Source of the DNA: Papilionanthe hookeriana x Papilionanthe teres
Taxonomy: Eukaryota > Streptophyta > Magnoliopsida > Asparagales > Orchidaceae
Direction of reading: 5' to 3'
Assembly: GCA_022702705.1 (NCBI GenBank)
Contig: CM040430.1
Span: 74,403,239 to 74,467,238, forward strand
Length of the DNA stretch: 64,000 nucleotides
Both the position numbers and the translations under genes were made by a program. Position 1 is the first letter of the stretch; the number at the start of each line of letters is the position of its first letter. Shown in pieces: positions 22,149-32,525 of this stretch. The notes below the pieces were generated by a model. It saw nothing but the letters and a program-made list of their open reading frames with translations, was not told where the DNA came from and did no database searches.

Positions 22149-23195
22149 ATCCTCATTGGCTGCTTCCCTTTATCAACTGTCACCACTATACCTGATCTCT
22201 TCTCGAATGCTTTATCTTGTCTTGATTTATCTGTTTTCTCTGAAGGCTCCATGTGCTTGAGATCTTCTTGCAAACTTTTTGCCTTACTGAGTAGCTTCTC
22301 GAAAGATTTAATGGTCAAACCTTTGAGCATGAAAGCCACTTAACCGTATATACTCCTGAGTAGTATCTCGATCGCATGATGCTCCTGTAGCTGAGGCTCA
22401 TATTTCATACTAAGGTTTCTTCATTTAAATATGTAATAAACCATTGAATTGTGGGGCATATGTCGCTCCACTATGAGATCTCCAATGGTGATGTGTTGTT
22501 GCGCATCAACAAACCTCTTGACGAACAAGTTTTCTATTTCTGTGAATGTCTTCACTAACCCGCTAGGTAGTTTTGCGTACCAGTTAAAAGTTATTCCTGA
22601 CAAACTGCTGACAAACTGATGAAAAATTGGCGAATCGCTTCCTCTTGTATTGCAACAACTGGCCTTGAAATGGGCGAGATGCTAGCGGGGGTTTTCGGTG
22701 CCATCAAATTTCTTGAAGGTCAAGGGTATTAATCCTGTGGGATAGGGTACGACATCGAACTCCTTGAGGTAGGATCTACCCTTTGAAATCGATGCACCTC
22801 CCTTGGACTAGACTAAGACCTCCTGAACCTTCTGCTTGATAATCTGATCAACATTTTTCTTTGCCAATTTAGAAATCAGGTTTTTGTTTTGCTGTTCTTC
22901 TCTACTGGCGGAGGTGACCTCTCTTCTTTCATCTATAATGTGTATAATTTCTAGTTGATTGAATTCTGGAGATGTTGTGGGTCATGACTTTGTCTGTCCA
23001 TGTACCATGGCCATTGCTGTCATGGCGGCAATCATCTCTTCCACTCGTTTCTCCAAATGAAGTATCTGTTCATCCCGAATCTGAAGGCCCTCAGGTATTC
23101 CTCCGCGGTGTTCTCCTTGGTAGGAAGAGCTTCACGCGCAGCTGAAGCGGCCCTAGTTTCTACCATGTTGATCTCCATGGATTCATCCATGTGGT
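22149..23195 (-). pseudogene. Tat-type gag, inverted relative to TatA pol
   Basis: On the - strand from about 23190: an N-terminal stretch (MVETRAASAAREALPTKENT), a lysine-rich middle, a capsid start (FDVVPYPTGLIPLTFKKFDG), then GITFNWYAKLPSGLVKTFTE and DLIVERHMPHNSMVYYIFK, the conserved core of Tat/Ogre-type Gag, and a C-terminal part (LTIKSFEKLLSKAKSLQEDL). Stops near 22420 and 22340 and several frame changes break it. Its orientation is opposite to the protease and RT at 23800-26400, so it is either a piece of another Tat copy or an inverted part of TatA. Confidence 0.75.
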
Positions 23196-23790
23196 CTCAC
23201 AAGTAAAAATCGTCATCATCGGCATCTAGTCCTCGATCTTTTGCTAGTTTCATAATGTCCTCACAGAGTTTCTTGACTTTGTCTTCTATCATCTTTCCTT
23301 TCACTGACTGAAGATCTGACGGTCTTTCTTCCATTGATTCCAAGGCGACACTGGTAGTGGCAACGACAATATATGACTCATGATACATAATGTGGTTGGC
23401 AGGCTTCTTTGATTGCACTAGTGCAACAACCTTTAGTATCCACACCTTTCTTTTAGAACCTGATGTCTTGAAGTGGGGTGTCTCAGTGGGGACATCAAAG
23501 TGAGGAAAAGAGGTGTACTCCCTAGGGTGCAGGCCATGTGCGGAGGATCGTAATCCTCCCTCGTTGTTTTCTGACAGGTATCTCTCTCGAGTTGTAGCAG
23601 GTAGTATTCTTAGACCCAATCGAGACTTGACCGGCCTACTTCTGATGAGTGCTAGAGTGGTAGCAACTGTATCTATACTGGCAGTAGTGGTAATACGTTC
23701 TCCCAAATGGAACCTTGTTGGAACACGGGCAGACGGTATCACCATAGAGTTAGAGCTTTCAGATTTCGAAGCGACTCCAGAAGAACCTGT
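23196..23790. other. Junction region between inverted gag and TatA protease
   Basis: Both strands have long open frames (- 23793-23197; + from 23513), and neither has a recognisable domain here. The - frame ends DADDDDFYL just before the gag-like start and may be gag leader. The + frame leads without a stop into the TatA protease. The orientation switch lies somewhere inside this stretch. No LTR end, PBS or target duplication is visible. Confidence 0.35.
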
Positions 23791-24556
23791 CATGCCGATT
23801 CAAAAGGAGACACCTGTAAACTCGCACTGCATTCGAAGAAATCACGAAGTCAACTTATGGAGCGGAAAGGTTCTACCTCCGAGAATAGGTCCAAAAGACA
23901 AAGGAAAGCGTGTGGTTGTTCGAGAAGAATCAACCCCGATAGAAGAATTGCCCATTCGGGAAGAAGCCGAAACACATGGTAACAAAGTGGACTATAACGT
24001 ACTAGCCCATCTTAGGAAACTACCAGCCAAACTGAGCATCTACGACGCTCTCATCTTATCAAAAGAGATGAGGGAAGCTCTGATCAAGGCCTTACTTGAT
24101 CCAGAGATTTGTTTAGCTCAGATGGCCGGAGAATCCTTAGACGAGGTTTGCTCGTTAAAGGAACAACGAGGTGTTACCTTCACGGACAGTGATCTACTAC
24201 TTGGGACACTCGATCACAACCGACCGTTGTACATTTCAGTCACAATCGGAAAGTTTACGCTCTCCAGAGTATTGGTGGATCCAGAAGCATCAATCAACAT
24301 AATGAACCTTCGGACGCTAGCATACTTGGAAATTGACGCTCGCGAGCTTGAAGCGGACAAGATGTTACTAAGAAGATTCAACCAGAAAGGAGAAAGAGCC
24401 CTTGGATCAATAACACTATTGATGAAGACCGGTGACTTAGCAAAGACAACCGCAAAATTCCACATAATTGACTCTGAGAGATCGTTCAATGCTCTACTGG
24501 GCCGACCGTGGATCCATGAAAACCGGATGGTACCATCGTCTCGCATCGATGCATAA
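23791..24556 (+). pseudogene. TatA gag-pol linker and aspartic protease
   Basis: Continues an open frame from upstream. The linker (NHEVNLWSGKVLPP to VDYNVLAHLRKLPAKLSIYD) is typical of the Tat/Ogre lineage. The protease runs from DHNRPLYISVTIG through VLVDPEASINI (24270-24300) to NALLGRPWIHE (24488-24520). The Tat consensus D-P-G at the active site is here D-P-E, so the glycine is lost. The frame ends at 24556. Upstream structural parts are missing or inverted. Confidence 0.8.
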
Positions 24557-25524
24557 AATACTACGAAGGAGGAGAACGAGTGCATTAAAGGTGATTTGCA
24601 ACCTTTCTCCGTACATGAGATTGGAATCCATGAAGATGCAGCTTATTACGCACCTCCGAAGAAAACAATCTTCTGCAGAAACATCGTGCCAAATGAAGCA
24701 AAAGAAATTCGAGACAATGAAGAACCTGAAGTTCTAGTCCAACAGTCACTCACCACTCCCTTACGGTGAGATGGTGAAGGTTTCTCCAGAACTCGCATCC
24801 GAGGTCGAGGCCGGGGACGAGGTCGTGGAAGAGACACTCGGGACAGTTGGACGAAAAGCTGATGATCAACGTTGATTGGGAAAACAACTCTGAGGAAGAA
24901 GAGGAAATCAAGAAAGAAGCAGCTACAATAAACCGGAAGAAACCAAAATTCAAGATTTCTCTCGAAGATGAGAAGAACGAAGAATACAAATCGATGTACG
25001 AGAAGATTAATCACTATGTACACACTATGACCCTGACCCGGATTCAGTCTAATAAGATCGAGGGTATGGTGGTCAAAGAAGTACATAGCAGCGGTACAAA
25101 GCCAATCAAATTTTACCGTGGCACTTGTTCTTCCAATACTGAAAACAATGTACAATTTGAAGATTTCACTTCTTCCGAATTAATGGAATTACCTTTTGAG
25201 TGGTACTCTCCCTGTGTTCAAAATTTAATTCAGCGTGGTGTCTTACCTCGACAATGGACAAAAGGCCGATCACAACACTTCGAAAAATTATGGAATAATG
25301 CCGGTCGGCCTCCCAATTCAAAACATGGTCTCGGATTCGGCACAGTAGGTTTAGTTGACGATACGGAATTTTGCTTGGTTGTCACTTGTGAATCTAATGA
25401 AGAATTCTTGGAAACTATAGAAGATCTTGAAGATCTACAAATTGGAGACGCTCCACCAGAATTCGAAAAAGAAATTAAATCTACAATAGATGAGTTAATG
25501 GAAGTTAACTTAGGAACTAACTAA
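24557..25524 (+). pseudogene. TatA protease-RT linker
   Basis: After the stop at 24554-24556 the homologous reading continues in shifted frames (IFCRNIVPNEAKEIRDNEEP, about 24660-24730), then an Arg-Gly run (RGRGRGRGRGR, about 24795-24830), then an open frame at 24847-25524 of 225 codons. The latter is acidic at first and contains YEKINHYVHTMTLTRIQ and the LGFGTVG and IGDAPPEFE segments. This long spacer ahead of RT is normal for Tat/Ogre elements. No enzyme function. Confidence 0.7.
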
Positions 25525-26470
25525 AAGCCTAGACCAACCTTTGTTAGCTCCTTACTCAATAAAGAAGATTCCGAGGAAATGATCAAGCTATTAATGGAAT
25601 TCAAGGACTGTTTTGCTTGGAGTTATGACGAAATGCCGGGATTAGCTCCGAAATCGCAGTTCACGAGCTAGGAGTGGATCCTACTTCCGTTCCAGTCGGA
25701 CAAGCTTCCGGAAGAATGCGTTTGGAAATTGAACAACAAGTAATAGCTGAAGTTAAGAAGCTAATCGACGCTAAATTTGTCCGTGAAGAACAATACCCTA
25801 CTGGCTAGCCAATGTGGTACCGATCGGGAAGAAGAATGGTCAGATCAGAATCTATGTGGATTTCAGAGACTTGAACAAAGCATGTCCGAAGGATGAATTT
25901 CCACTACCGATTCCAGAGTTAATGATCGACATCGCTTCGACACATGAAATATTCTCTTTCATGGATGGATCTTCAGGATACAACCAGATAAAGATGGCAC
26001 CAGAAGATGAAAAGCTCACGGCATTCAGAACACCAATCGGAGTGTATTGCTACACAGTAATGCCATTTGGACTAAAGAACGCAGGAGCAACATATCAAAG
26101 AGCAATGACAAAGATTTTTGATGATCTCATTCACAACCAAGTCGAGTGCTACGTGGACGATGTGGTCATCAAAAGCAAACTGAAGGAAGATCACCTGTAT
26201 GATTTGAGAATTGTCTTCGAGCGACTAAGGCAATACAACCTTAAGATGAATCCCTTAAAATGCGCCTTCGGCGTTACCTCCGGGAAATTCTTAGGATTTG
26301 TTGTCCGACATCGCGGAATTGAATTTGATCCGGAAAAGATTAAAGCTATCTTAGAAATGCCGCCTCCCAAAACCTTAAAACAGCTACGATCCTTTTAAGG
26401 GAAGCTGGCATATCTTCGACGCTTTATTTCGAACTAGTCGAGTAGGTGTCGACCCTTCTCGGCATTAGTT
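25525..26470 (+). pseudogene. TatA reverse transcriptase
   Basis: Fingers begin after 25590 (CFAWSYDEMPGL) with a frame change near 25650. The open core at 25814-26398 (194 codons) has VPIGKKNGQIRIYVDFRDLN, FSFMDGSSGYNQIKMAPED, then ECYVDDVVIKS with the intact YVDD at 26150-26161 and GKFLGFVVRHRGIEFDP. A stop at 26396 and another near 26434 interrupt the thumb. The sequence is clearly of the Tat lineage, distinct from the FMDD Athila RTs in this window. Confidence 0.9.
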
Positions 26471-27558
26471 AAAAAGGACGCCAAATTCATTTGGGAAGAG
26501 AAATGCCAACGGGCCTTCGAGGACATTAAGCAATACTTAATGACACCTCTCGTCTTAGCGACCCCGCCTCGGGTAGACCGTCGATACTTTATACCACGAC
26601 TCTAGACAACTCCCTTGGAGCCCTGCTAGCCCAGGTCAATGATGAGGGAAAAGAAAATGCTCTCTACTACTTAAGCCGTTGTTTGATTCCGATGGAGGTA
26701 AAGTATCCTCCAATTGAGAAGCATTGTTTGGCCCTGATCTTCGCCGCACAGAAACTCAGGCATTACATGCTCTCTCATAAGGTCAACCTTATCTCCAAAG
26801 TTAATCCGTTGCAATATTTGATGACCCGTCCAACACTTTCTGGCAGACTTGCTAGATGGTCGATGATACTATTGCAATTCGACATAACTTTCGTTCCTTT
26901 TCGTGCCGTAAAGGGACAAGTTCTAGCTGACTTCCTTGCAGCACACCCTTTACCGGCAGATTCGCCTCTCGACGATGATTTGCCTGACGAGCAGATAATG
27001 AGCCTAGAAGACACTGATGATCGACGTTGGGAACTATACTTCGACGGAGCGTCCTCAGCACAGAAAGACAAAGAATTGCAAACGATAGTGCCCGGTAAGC
27101 GCGGAATCGGACTAATCTTTATAACACCAGAGCGGGGGATGTTAAGATACTCCTACCACCTAACAGAGCAGTGCACAAACAACGAGGCAGAATACGAAGC
27201 CCTCATAACAGGACTAGAACTGACCATTCAAATGGAAATAACAGATATCAACTTCTACGGAGATTCTCAGTTGATCATTCAACAGGTCGCCGGACAATAC
27301 AGAATTTTAAAGCTAAGACTCGAGCAATACTTTCAATATGCCATGAAACTGTTGGAACAAATTCCGAATGTAACAATCTACAAGATCCCCAGAAGAGAAA
27401 ATGCTCTCGCAGATGCGCTAGCTCGCCTTGCAAAAGAATTCGCCTGCTCACAAGATGAGTCAGTTGAAGTGTTAGTTCAAGGACGACAGGTCCTATCACA
27501 GCTCAACATGGATATGATACATAAATCAGAAAAAACAGAGGAATCAGTTGTGCAGTGA
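26471..27558 (+). pseudogene. TatA dual RNase H region
   Basis: The first, retroviral-like RNase H runs from about 26480 to 26960 (AFEDIKQYLMTPLVLATPP, then KYPPIEKHCLALIFAAQKLR and VKGQVLADFLAAHP), with a frame break near 26600. A second, archaeal-type RNase H follows at about 27028-27470: WELYFDGASS, NNEAEYEALITGLELT, FYGDSQLIIQQV and NALADALARLAKEF carry all four acidic residues expected. Two RNase H domains in series are a hallmark of Tat/Ogre elements. 26683-27558 is one open frame of 291 codons. Confidence 0.9.
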
Positions 27559-28808
27559 CGGAAAACACGGAAGACTGGCATGAGCCGCTAATAGACTACC
27601 TGCACACAGGGAAATTACCAGACGATAGGTCATTAACACATCAAATCAAGAAGAGAGCTCTGTCTTACGCATTAATAAACAGTACATTATACAGAATGTC
27701 TTTTGATCAAATGTGGTTAAGATGCCTGAACGGGTCCGAGGCTCGTGAAATTGTCAAAGAAGTACATTCAGGACTTTATGGCGCTCATCAGTCGGGTCCG
27801 AAAATGAAAATGAAAATTAAAAAACTAGGGTATTACTGGCCCTCGATGATGACCGATTGCATGAAGATTGCCAAAAGTTGTCACCAGTGCCAAGTTCACG
27901 GAGTGGTTCTACACCAACCTCCAAACGTGCTACATCCGACAATTGCGTCGTGGCCATTCGAGTGTTGGGGCACGTATATAGTGGGTCCGATAGAACCACC
28001 TTCTTCAAGAGGACATCGCTTCATCCTTGCAGCCTACAGATTACTTTTCTAAATGGGCGTAGCGGTTCCACTCGCAGAAGTAAAGCCACACCACGTGCTA
28101 CAATTTTTCAAAAATCAAGTCGTCTACCGTTTCGGAGTACCGCGCGAACCATTTCGTATAATGGGTCCGCATTCGAAGCACAAAAATCAACAATTTTGTC
28201 GAAGACATGGAATCGATCGGCGATACTCAACAATCTACTACCCAAGAGCAAACGGCTTGGCCGAGGCTTTTAATAAAACTCTCGTTCAAATTTTAAAGAA
28301 AACTTTGGATGACAACAAGAGAAATTGGCACGAGAAGTTGTTAGAAGCCTTATGGGCCTACAGGACAACTTTCAGGACACCTACTCAGTCTACACCTTAC
28401 ACTTTAGTGTACGGGTCCGAGGCCGTTTTACCTTTGGAGGTTCAGCTTCCATCACTTAGAATTGCAGTTGCAAATAAAATTACTATAGAAGAAAATGTTA
28501 GATTACGACTGGAAGAACTAGAAAACTTGGAAGGAAAGAGACTTGCAGCGCAACAAAATTTGGAACTGTACCAAGCTAAGATGATCCAGGCCCATGATAA
28601 ACTGGTCCGCCCGAGAACTTTCAAGGTTGGTGACATAGTTCTTGTTCTCAGAAGACCTATTCTTGCACATCGCAAGATAGGAGGCAAATTCGAACCGACT
28701 TGGGAAGGGCCGTTTCGTGGTCGAGGCGATCTACTCGGGAGGCTCCTACCAACTTGTGAATTACCTGAGGAGAACGACAAATGCTTCCAATCAATGGACG
28801 ATATTTGA
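27555..28808 (+). pseudogene. TatA integrase (catalytic residues lost)
   Basis: The N-terminal zinc region is complete (EVHSGLYGAH at about 27760, CHQCQ at about 27880). In the DDE core the first Asp position reads WGTYIVGPI (27966-27992), Tyr instead of Asp. The second, normally SDNGSAF, is SYNGSAF (28154-28172) in a shifted frame, again Asp to Tyr. The Glu is kept in NGLAEAFN (28253-28276). A stop at 28050 and frame changes split the core. The C-terminal domain (FKVGDIVLVLRRPI, PTWEGPF) loses frame at about 28715 relative to TatB. Starts overlap RNase H by 4 bp. Confidence 0.9.
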
Positions 28809-29337
28809 AGAAGTATTACGCAACCTGATGTTTCGAAGGGTGGCCTCTAAAATAGAGTCTTATCCCTAGAAACACGGGTAAAGCGATCACTTTATGACTG
28901 GGTGCGAACCCAAAAACATAAAAATGGATAAAATAAAAAATATATGTGCTAAAAATAAAATATGTCAAATCATAATAATAAAGTTTTACCCTTCCTTTCA
29001 AATCAAATCTTTTTTCTGATCTTTCTTTATCTTTTCCTATTCTCCTTAAAAATTAAAATTGGAATAAGTGAATAAGAATCTTCAGTGATAAATACTTTCT
29101 TAATATTCTTGTTCTTAGTACAGCCCCCGATCCTTTCCTTGTTGTCTTCGCAGGAAATGTCAAACCAGGCGGTTGGTCCTAAACTTTAAAAATGGCGTGA
29201 GTCTCGCACTCGATGAAAAGAGGATGAAGGATGGAGCAAGTGATAAAAATTGATTCCGACTTCACACCGCCAGCCTACAGTATGAAGAAAATGACTGGGT
29301 CCCAGTGGACCGAGAGGAACTTCATAGCCAGACAGTA
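28809..29337 (+). mobile_element. TatA sequence between integrase and accessory ORF
   Basis: Untranslated. From 28809 to about 29180 it is collinear with TatB read on the - strand from about 59905 to 59570, including TTTCGAAGG, the CTTATCCCTAGAAACACGGG-like block and TTCTTAGTACAGCCCC. After about 29185 TatB has no counterpart: this is the left edge of the AlkB module. Upstream out-of-frame ATGs are present at 29191 and 29282. Confidence 0.65.
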
Positions 29338-29886
29338 ATGAAGATGGGTGGCCCAAGCCACCAATCGAGCAACAAGAAAAGAAAGACAAACATTGAAGAA
29401 AGCAAGAAAATCAAGTCAGTAGTTGCCACGGCAGAGGGCAGGCTCGTCAGCGCCGCACCCGCAGAAATTCAAGAAGTGAGGAGAGCTACGCTCACAGCTA
29501 CTCAAAGAAGGAATAAGAATCGCCGTATCCGTAAGATGTTGACTAAACTTGCAGCAGATCAACACGAGGAAACAACCACCTTCGTAGACACACACATTTC
29601 AAAGATACCGGTTCGGCAGGAACCAGAAAAAAGAAAGTCAACGCCGGGAGAATCAGAACAGATCGGAGAAGTGCCAAGAAGGACAGAGATAGAATCAGTG
29701 CCTCGACGCCGGCGGAGATACCATATCCGAAGAACCTTGTTCGCTGAAGCAACCTCGGAGGATGTCCCGACGCAGACAATCCCCGAGGAGCCAAGGTATG
29801 CGGGAGAACGTGACGGGATTGAGCCATACATCCCGCAATACGTTACTAGGCCTCGTCACTCGCGGATCATCCCGAATATGAACTAG
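29338..29886 (+). pseudogene. TatA accessory ORF, basic N-terminal part of AlkB module
   Basis: The first in-frame ATG is 29338; the frame runs to a stop at 29884-29886, about 182 codons. No catalytic domain is seen. The product is low-complexity and basic, with Lys/Arg clusters (NKKRKTNIEESKKIK, RRNKNRRIRKM, RRRRRYHIRR) that could act as nuclear or nucleolar signals or bind RNA. An acidic/proline-rich end follows. The AlkB-like reading resumes in another frame just before this stop (about 29857), so the two were probably one protein: a disordered basic region plus AlkB domain, a layout also seen in plant ALKBH9/10 proteins. Absent from TatB. Identification as part of the AlkB gene is inference from position. 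Confidence 0.55.
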
Positions 29887-30620
29887 AAAGAATGCAAAAT
29901 GTTGAGAAGAAAACTTTCGAATACTTTGAAAGGATTAGAGGCAAAAGAATCAACATTTTGGAAGGCCTCGAGTTACACACGGTGTATTCTCGCAGTACGA
30001 GCAACAGCAGATTGTGGATTGCATTCTAGAACTTCGTAAAATGGGTCGAGCAGAGCCATCCGAGAGAAAAGACTTATTCGGAACCCCGGAAATGGATGCC
30101 GTGGAAAGGAAGAGTCACAATACAATGCGGATGTTGCTATAACTTCGCAGAGGACGTAAAAGGAAATCCACCGTGGATACTCCGTCACGGTGAGGTGGAT
30201 CCAATGCCGAGAATAATTAAAAGAATGGTGAAAAGAATGATAACATGGAGGGTACTACCAGCAGACTGCATACCTAATAGTTGCATCATCAACATTTATC
30301 AGAAGGGCGACTGCATACCTCCACACATAGACCACCATGACTTTGTCGACCTTTCGCACGGCTTCGTTCGTCAACCAATGCAATATCATGTTCGGATCCG
30401 ACCTCCGAATAGCAGTGCCCGGGTAAGTTCCGAGGGCCGGTGGAGATACCACTTCCGGTAGGTTCCGTCATGATATTACAAGGAAATGGAGCAGACGTCG
30501 CAAAGCATTGAATACCGGGAGTACCAGTGGAGCGGATCTCCGACACTTTTAGAAGGATGGAAGACAGAAAGGCACCATACCACTTCCAGCCAGATCCAGA
30601 ATTGGAGAATCTTCGACCCT
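29857..30620 (+). pseudogene. AlkB-like (ALKBH9/10-type) 2OG-Fe(II) dioxygenase domain in TatA
   Basis: Read in order with at least four frame changes: ERIRGKRINILEGLELHT (about 29920-29980), VFSQYEQQQIVDCI (about 29983-30025), WKGRVTIQCGCCYNFAEDV then GNPPWILRHGEVDPMP (30099-30205), CIINIYQKGDCIPPHIDHHD (30282-30341), FVNQCNIMFGSDLRIAVPG (about 30365-30423), IPLPVGSVMILQGNGADVAK (about 30446-30505). The iron-binding HxD is His 30324/Asp 30330, the distal His is at 30506-30508, and the Arg-x5-Arg pair for 2-oxoglutarate is at 30533-30553. The family removes N6-methyl groups from RNA adenosine. The order and motifs match plant ALKBH9/10, not the shorter viral AlkB domains as far as I can judge. 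A TGA at 30509 directly after the distal His and the frame changes show this copy is dead. Confidence 0.88.
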
Positions 30621-31539
30621 ACGAGCTGTGAGTTACACGAGAAATATCACACCTCCAATGCACATCCATGTGGCATTCCTACCAAGGATGGCTTGGAAGG
30701 TGATGTTATTGACCGTGTATCTCATTATTCAGACATGGATTTGACAGACACTTTTTGGATGGATCAACAAGAATCATACATAGTCCATTTTGAGTCATGG
30801 ATTGTATGAGAAATATTTCAGATCGAGTTGTATGATGTATCTTCAACAAGATTGGAATGAAAGTGACCATGTCACATTTTGCCTTCATCTTTTTTGTGCA
30901 AATTGACTGGGAAACGCCATTAAAGTTAAATGAACTTCGAACAAAGAACAGAAAAGAAAAAGAAAATAAATAAGAACTCTCTTCCATAAAAATCCAAACA
31001 TTAAAAAAAAAAAAGAGAGAATTTCAAATCCACATGAACACCAAATAAACAAAAAAAATTGGGATAGTTAAAGAACAAATAAAACAAACCTAAAGCTCAA
31101 ATTGAATTCCAGTTTACGTCCATCTTTTCAAATCCTCCAATCCTTCTTCAAATCAAGATCTATTCCGGACCTCCTCTGAAACCCTCTCTCGGGATGATTT
31201 CAGAATCACGAGGAATCTTCAGTTTGATTCGGATGGCATAGGTTCGTACCCTTCACCAAGTAATCAGACTTGGATATGGAACACTTTCATATCTCATTTC
31301 GATCTCAGCATAATCCAAATCTCAGTAAAATTCTGCATAGTTACAACATAAATCAAATATCAACAAAATTTTTCACAACCACTGCATAAACTGAATCTCA
31401 GCAAAAATTCCCCATGGACCTCAACAAAATTTCCCTCAATCTCTGCATAAATAAATTTCAACAAAATTCTTCAGTCTCTGCATAAGTCAGCAAAATTCTT
31501 CAATGTCTCGCATTCACGGAATCTCAAGCAATTCTCGGC
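30621..31539 (+). mobile_element. TatA 3' untranslated region before minisatellite
   Basis: No supported gene. Homology with TatB resumes near 30930 (GAACTTCGAACAAAGAAC, matching TatB near 59555-59535 on the - strand), so 30621-30930 belongs to the AlkB-module insert. An A/G-rich run lies at 31003-31018. From 31270 short CAGCAAAATTC/CTCTGCATAA repeats appear, a degenerate lead-in to the minisatellite. Confidence 0.6.
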
Positions 31540-32525
31540 ATTTGGGATAGGCTTCCGCCCTACTCCCATCTCGACAATCGGGATAGGCTTCCGCCCTACT
31601 CCCATCTCGAAGAATCGGGATAGGCCTCCTCCCTACTCCCATCTCAGCAAATCTCAGCAATCGGGATAGGCCTCCGCCCTACTCCCATCTCAGCAATCGG
31701 GATAGGCGTCCGCCGTACTCCCATCTCAGCATTCGGGATAGGCTTCCGCCCTACTCCCATCTCAGCAATCGGGATAAGCCTCCGCCCTACTCCCATCTCA
31801 GCAAATCTTAGCAATCGGGATAGGCTTCCGCCGTACTCCCATCTCAGCAATCGGGATAGGCTTCCGCCGTACTCCCATCTCAGCAATCGGGATAGGCTTC
31901 CGCCGTACACCCATCTCAGCAATCGGGATAGGCTTCCGCCGTACTCCCATCTCAGCAATCGGGATAGGCCTCCGCCATACTCCCATCTCAGTAAATCTCA
32001 GCAATCAGGATAGGCTTCCGCCGTACTCCCATCTCAGCAATCTCAGCAATCGGGATAGGCCTCCGCCCTACTCCCATCTCAGCAATCTCAGCATTCGGGA
32101 TAGGCCTCCGCCCTACTCCCATCTCAACAATCTCAGCATTCGGGATAGGCCTCCGCCCTACTCCCATCTCAGCAAATCTCAGCAATATCAGCATTCGGGA
32201 TAGGCCTCCGCCCTACTCCCATCTCAGCAATCTCAGCATTCGGGATAGGCCTCCGCCCTACTCCCATCTCAGCAAATCTCAGCAAATCTCAACACTCGGG
32301 ATAGGCTTCCGCCCTACTCCCTTCTCAGCAATTCTCAGTACTCGGGATAGGCACAATCCTACTCCTTTCTCAGCAATCTCAAAATTTGATCCTCTCAGCA
32401 AGAAATTGAAATTAAAGCACTCTGCATTTCGGATAGGCTTTGTCCTATTCTTCCTCAGCATTTTGGATAGGCTTTGTCATATTCCGTCTCAGCATTTGGA
32501 ATAGGTTCAGTCCTACTTCCCTCTC
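31540..32525 (+). repeat. 36 bp minisatellite in TatA 3' UTR
   Basis: About 20 copies of a 36 bp unit with core GGGATAGGCTTCCGCCCTAC followed by TCCCATCTCAGCAAT, some extended by one or two CTCAGCAAT additions (45 bp and longer). Copies are near-identical from 31540 to about 32345 and degenerate to about 32525. The length being a multiple of 3 keeps several frames open, producing spurious ORFs on the - strand (12-residue repeats). Minisatellites at this place are known for Tat/Ogre elements. Confidence 0.95.

Noticed and set aside
23197..23793. A 198-codon - strand ORF upstream of the inverted gag
   Set aside because: No recognisable domain and it overlaps an equally open + frame leading into protease; kept only as part of the junction entry.
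24646..25155. - strand ORF of 169 codons in TatA
   Set aside because: Antisense to the protease-RT linker; composition is typical of a shadow frame.
29543..29831. - strand ORFs opposite the basic accessory ORF
   Set aside because: Antisense shadows of the arginine-rich frame.
30621..30809. Possible extra exon after the AlkB domain
   Set aside because: The 30486-30809 frame overlaps the AlkB end in another frame, and beyond about 30620 nothing recognisable continues.
31540..32345. Regular repeats that could suggest a CRISPR array
   Set aside because: Units are contiguous with no unique spacers, and the setting is a plant retrotransposon.
31644..32461. Overlapping ORFs on the - strand with 12-residue repeats
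   Set aside because: They are only the 36 bp minisatellite read in open frames; no start context, no independent homology.
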